Assembly: GCA_946558465.1 (NCBI GenBank)
Contig: CAMNTM010000005.1
Location: 106,493-170,492 of the forward strand
DNA: 64,000 nucleotides
Direction of reading: 5' to 3'
Origin: an uncultured Lachnospiraceae bacterium
GTDB taxonomy: Bacteria > Bacillota > Clostridia > Lachnospirales > Lachnospiraceae
Shown here: piece by piece, positions 60,974 to 64,000 of the stretch
How positions within the stretch are numbered: position 1 is the stretch's first letter
Layout of the letters: each line of letters starts with the position of its first letter
Translations under genes and position numbers: made by a program
Notes under the pieces: model-generated
The model's database searches: none
What the model was told of the DNA's origin: nothing
What the model saw: the letters and a program-made list of their open reading frames with translations, nothing else

Positions 60974-62950
60974 ATGCTTATATTTAACAATTTAAAAAAT
61001 AATATCCGCAGCAACATGACCATGGTAATAGGAATTGTCTTGAATCTGGCCTTTGTGTTCTGCTTTCTGTTTTTGAAAACGGTGATTGAATATACAGAGA
61101 CATTTCGACTGGCCTTTCACTATGGGGATCTAGTTGGAAATATGAATATTTTTACAGAAGTGAGTATTCTTTCAGGAATGTTTTTATCAATGTTCCTGGC
61201 AGTTCCCTATATAAAAGAGCGTATCAGGGATTATGGACTGCTGATGATTTTAGGAATACGGAAAAAAAGTATGTATATTCTTCTGGGACTGGAATATCTG
61301 ACTGTATGGGGGATTACGTTGATTGCTGGTCTGCTGTGCGGTTTGTTATTTGGTGCGGCAGTATATGCGATTTTAAAGTATGCGGGATTTCCGGGGGAAG
61401 AGATTCACTGGGGAGTGATCACAGGCAGGGTCTGTGGAATGGTTTTAGGACTAAGTATTGTTTACATTTTCATTACTTTTATCTATTTGTTAATTCGTAT
61501 GTCGAATAAAAATTTATCGGAATTTGCATCGGAGACCAGCAGGCCAGAAAAAATGAGAAGTATGAATAAAAGTGTCCGGCTTGGGCTGATTGGTGTTTGT
61601 TTTATTATACTTAGTCTGACAATTAAATTCACAATAAATTATTGGCCGGTATTTTTAAGGCAGAGTATAGATAAAGATATGCTGGCATTTTTATTGTGCA
61701 TTGTTGGAATATATCTGCTTTTGACTTCAGGGCTGGCAATTGTACTTAAGAGCATGCAGAAAAATGAGGAACGGTATGTAAGACGGATGCTTTCTTTGAA
61801 CAGTATGAAATTTCGAATAGGTTCTTACAGAAATATTATTTTTGCAGTCATTCTCTTATATTATGTCGTGCTATTTTATGTGGGTAATAATGTGACGATA
61901 TTTTCAGATGGAGACAGCGGAGACTACAGCTGGAGATATCCTAATGATATTGCGGCATACATGACGAAGGAGGAGCTGAAGCAATGGGAAACTGTCTGCC
62001 GGAAAAATGATGCAGAGCATGGCATTCAGAGTGTTCCCTATGTAGATGTTCTGGGACCGGCAGGAGGAAAGTATATTGGCATACCGGAATCTGCATACAA
62101 AAAGACAGTATCAAGGGACATTGAGCTTCAGAAGGACCAGATACTCTTATGTATTCAGACTAATGAGCAGGATGGGAAAAATGCGCTGGAGGATTGGGAG
62201 GGTGAAGATTCGATATTTCTGCGTACAGACAACGAAGAAAAGGAGTACGCTATTGCAGAAAAGGAAGTAGATATTCTGTCGATCGGCAGTTTTATGATAG
62301 AAGGTCTGAGGGTAGACATTGCTGTATTTGAGGAAGAGGCATATAAGGAGCTTTCGGATCAGATACAGACCTCGAAGTTTATGGTGATGCAGAATGTGCC
62401 GGAGGAAAAGGAAGCCATTATAAGGCGGGAGCTTTCGAATTTCAGAAAAGAATATCCGCAGATATTTTGTATTACAAGAACGGAAGCGCTGGCTGTGGAA
62501 GGTGCAGTAGATAGATTATCATCAGTTATTTATATATTTTGCGGAATACTTCTTACAACAGCAGGCCTTTCTATGCTTGGTATGAAGCTTTTTGCTGAAG
62601 TCTCAGAGCTGGAGAAAAAATATCTTTTTTTATCCTATATGGGAATGAAAAGAAAGCAAAAAGAAAAAGAGCTTAGCAGAGAGTGCCGGCAGTTAATCTG
62701 GATTCCGGCATTGTTCGGAGTTTTTCTGTCAGGTATTTATAAGGCAGATGTTGTACTGATGTATATACAGGCCAATCCGGCATATCATTTTTTTGAAGAT
62801 GGACATATGATAGAATTTGTGTGGAAAATTTGCAGGGACTGGCTGTGTATCGTATTAGGCTTCTGCTTTGTCCAGATATTGTATGGAAAATATGTAATAT
62901 CCGCCATGAAAAAGAGAATAACGTGTTACTGTGAACGGAACGGACGGTAA
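60974..62950 (+). CDS. FtsX-type ABC transporter permease (BceB-like)
   Basis: A 658-residue membrane protein with about ten hydrophobic segments. The first FtsX-like unit is at about 20-180 (MILGIRKKSMYILLGLE is the typical cytoplasmic loop); a long extracytoplasmic part lies at about 305-500, followed by a second unit with FLSYMGMKRKQKEKELSREC. This layout is that of permeases that sense or remove antimicrobial peptides. The matching ATPase and two-component genes are absent from the window, so this gene may be an orphan. Confidence 0.82.
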   Translation: MLIFNNLKNNIRSNMTMVIGIVLNLAFVFCFLFLKTVIEYTETFRLAFHYGDLVGNMNIFTEVSILSGMFLSMFLAVPYIKERIRDYGLLMILGIRKKSMYILLGLEYLTVWGITLIAGLLCGLLFGAAVYAILKYAGFPGEEIHWGVITGRVCGMVLGLSIVYIFITFIYLLIRMSNKNLSEFASETSRPEKMRSMNKSVRLGLIGVCFIILSLTIKFTINYWPVFLRQSIDKDMLAFLLCIVGIYLLLTSGLAIVLKSMQKNEERYVRRMLSLNSMKFRIGSYRNIIFAVILLYYVVLFYVGNNVTIFSDGDSGDYSWRYPNDIAAYMTKEELKQWETVCRKNDAEHGIQSVPYVDVLGPAGGKYIGIPESAYKKTVSRDIELQKDQILLCIQTNEQDGKNALEDWEGEDSIFLRTDNEEKEYAIAEKEVDILSIGSFMIEGLRVDIAVFEEEAYKELSDQIQTSKFMVMQNVPEEKEAIIRRELSNFRKEYPQIFCITRTEALAVEGAVDRLSSVIYIFCGILLTTAGLSMLGMKLFAEVSELEKKYLFLSYMGMKRKQKEKELSRECRQLIWIPALFGVFLSGIYKADVVLMYIQANPAYHFFEDGHMIEFVWKICRDWLCIVLGFCFVQILYGKYVISAMKKRITCYCERNGR

Positions 62951-63091
62951 CATGCAGCAAACAGGATTTACGGGGATATAGGGAGAGTCTTGTATTTGGC
63001 TCTGCCTTGTGATAATTTATTAATAGGACTATAAGAGATAAAAGCATGATATAAGGAATAAGGAGAGCCTGCATATCGGGCAGGAGATCCG

Positions 63092-63598
63092 ATGATGGAG
63101 GGGTATAAATTCGTAAAATGGAGTTATATGAATGGGGTATTTCATCTGGAAGCGTGGATGAAAGGAACGTTTGGAGGAGAGTGGGACTTGGAAGGGTTTG
63201 TGGGCACTTTGCAGAAGAAGCCTTTCAAGGAGAGTTTGGAGCAATTGTGTGTGGCGCTGCAGCAGCCGGTGTTGCAGGGACGGCCGAATACGCAGGGCCA
63301 GCCGTATTTACAAGGCCAGCCGTATCCCCAGAGCCAGCCGATTCCGGTCCGAACGGTGGATAATACTAGTGCAGCTACAATGGCTTTGGTGTTTGGAATC
63401 TTTTCTGTAATAACAGCCTTTATCATTCCTATACTGGGTCTTCTTCTTGGCTGCCTTGGATTTTCAAGAGCGAGAATGGGTATGGGGTCCAGTAAAGCAG
63501 GGATGGCAAAAATCGGTAAGGTACTCTGCATTGCAGGTCCGATTGCCGCAGCCGTTATGTGGATATACAATATTATTGTGATGTTGGGGATGATGTAA
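63092..63598 (+). CDS. membrane protein with DUF4190-like C-terminus
   Basis: 168 residues. The N-terminal part (VKWSYMNGVFHLEAWMKG) is soluble; a Gln/Pro-rich linker repeats QGQPYLQGQPYPQSQP at about 65-82. The C-terminal two membrane segments (ALVFGIFSVITAFIIPILGL, IAGPIAAAVMWIYNIIVML) enclose a Gly/Arg loop as in DUF4190. Function unknown. GGAGATCCG lies before the ATG; the preceding 140 bases hold no other gene. Confidence 0.65.
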   Translation: MMEGYKFVKWSYMNGVFHLEAWMKGTFGGEWDLEGFVGTLQKKPFKESLEQLCVALQQPVLQGRPNTQGQPYLQGQPYPQSQPIPVRTVDNTSAATMALVFGIFSVITAFIIPILGLLLGCLGFSRARMGMGSSKAGMAKIGKVLCIAGPIAAAVMWIYNIIVMLGMM

Positions 63599-63678
63599 AG
63601 AGGAAGGCTTTGCAGCTTGGGTTTCTGGTATTTTACATGAGTAATATATAGGAAGAATCGGGATAAATAACAAATAAA

Positions 63679-63745
63679 AATTGTCAAAAAAATAACAGCG
63701 TATGAATGTGTTTGAAGTTCATATGCTGTTATTTTTTTGACAATT
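63679..63745. terminator. 28-bp inverted repeat, bidirectional terminator
   Basis: Arms 63679-63706 and 63718-63745 pair over 28 bases with one G-U pair around an 11-base loop. The A7/T7 runs inside the arms give U tails in both directions. Confidence 0.75.
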
Positions 63746-63839
63746 CTTTGTGAACAATAAGGGATATTGTAAAATGTCACAAAATTATAGAAATCAATTT
63801 GTGCAAACTGGAAAATTTAAAATTCCGTAAGTAAATAAA

Positions 63840-63868
63840 TTGACAAATGTAACATGCAAGCGTAATAT
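63840..63868 (+). promoter_or_regulatory. promoter of the right-edge gene, with TTACAAATGTAA site
   Basis: TTGACA (63840-63845), 17-base spacer, TAATAT (63863-63868). A palindrome TTACAAATGTAA lies at 63907-63918, and a near copy (TGACAAATGTAA) overlaps the -35 box, so a repressor binding both is plausible. Confidence 0.65.
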
Positions 63869-63939
63869 GTAATGCAAGAAGAATAGTTACAAAAGTATGC
63901 ATATAATTACAAATGTAATATAGAAGAGAGGAGAAAAAT

Positions 63940-64000
63940 ATGAATACAACAGCAAGAATGAATCACATTATCCAGCCAGACGGAAAGACCTTTATTTTGG
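63940..64000 (+). CDS. start of an aldolase-like gene, cut by window edge
   Basis: Only the first 20 codons are visible: MNTTARMNHIIQPDGKTFIL. GAGAGGAG lies seven bases upstream of the ATG. The opening resembles LsrF/DeoC-type class I aldolases ('MNHI...DGKTFI(L/V)AMDH'). Too little is present to be sure. Confidence 0.45.
   Translation, partial: MNTTARMNHIIQPDGKTFIL

Overview
The window looks like the chromosome of an anaerobic, low-to-mid GC member of the Bacillota, most likely Clostridia and probably Lachnospiraceae. The reasons are strong AAGGAGG-type ribosome binding sites, LytTR-type regulation, an ECF-type ThiT thiamine transporter behind a TPP riboswitch, ferredoxin-type oxidoreductases, a glycine-reductase-like selenoprotein and paired NlpC/P60 wall hydrolases with coiled coils. 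Nothing in the window fixes the species.

Layout. 1-9.3 kb holds a truncated TPR-like gene, an aldo/keto reductase with ferredoxin domain, a GH5 lipoprotein cellulase, a TetR regulator with an MFS exporter, then a small set with an AAA ATPase, an HD hydrolase, a deformylase-like protein, a YjfB-type small protein and a radical SAM protein. 9.3-14.0 kb holds two divergent LytTR systems: LytTR regulator/DUF3021/ABC ATPase/permease on the minus strand and a response regulator/GHKL kinase pair on the plus strand. 14.1-15.5 kb holds a lipoprotein and a YgjP-type metallopeptidase.

15.5-31.9 kb is the most unusual part. It is a catabolic cluster with an LctP-type permease, a TetR activator-type regulator, two relatives of the glycine/sarcosine/betaine reductase B subunit, a GrdE-like subunit, an M20 amidohydrolase, a FadR-type GntR regulator, a complete TRAP transporter, a LarA-type racemase, an esterase, a tartronate-semialdehyde-reductase-like dehydrogenase and glycerate 2-kinase. 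One B-subunit relative carries an in-frame UGA (Sec351) followed by a good bacterial SECIS hairpin. The other is a stand-alone C-terminal half with Cys at that position. The GrdE-like protein appears to lack the cysteine from which the pyruvoyl group is made. Components A and C are not present. My reading is an undescribed Grd-type reductive or eliminating enzyme acting on an imported carboxylate, whose carbon leaves through D-glycerate and 2-phosphoglycerate.

32-48.7 kb is ordinary core genome: YjbQ, a GH13 amylosucrase-like enzyme, a tRNA-dihydrouridine synthase, a YbaK deacylase, TPP riboswitch-thiT, a CPBP protease, gltB-gltD, two NlpC/P60 hydrolases and rpsB-tsf.

48.7-56.9 kb is an AT-richer accessory region. 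It has a VbhA/Fic pair, a HEPN-like gene, AbiH, decayed Rpn, transglutaminase, RES and integrase fragments, a Phd/ParE pair and a broken BrnT/BrnA pair. Part of it is bracketed by two diverged 149-bp direct repeats, and three of its reading frames are interrupted by an in-frame TAG. 57-64 kb returns to ordinary genes: an ECF sigma/anti-sigma pair, a small FakA-like protein, a DUF1015 protein, an FtsX-type permease, a DUF4190-like membrane protein and the start of an aldolase-like gene at the right edge.
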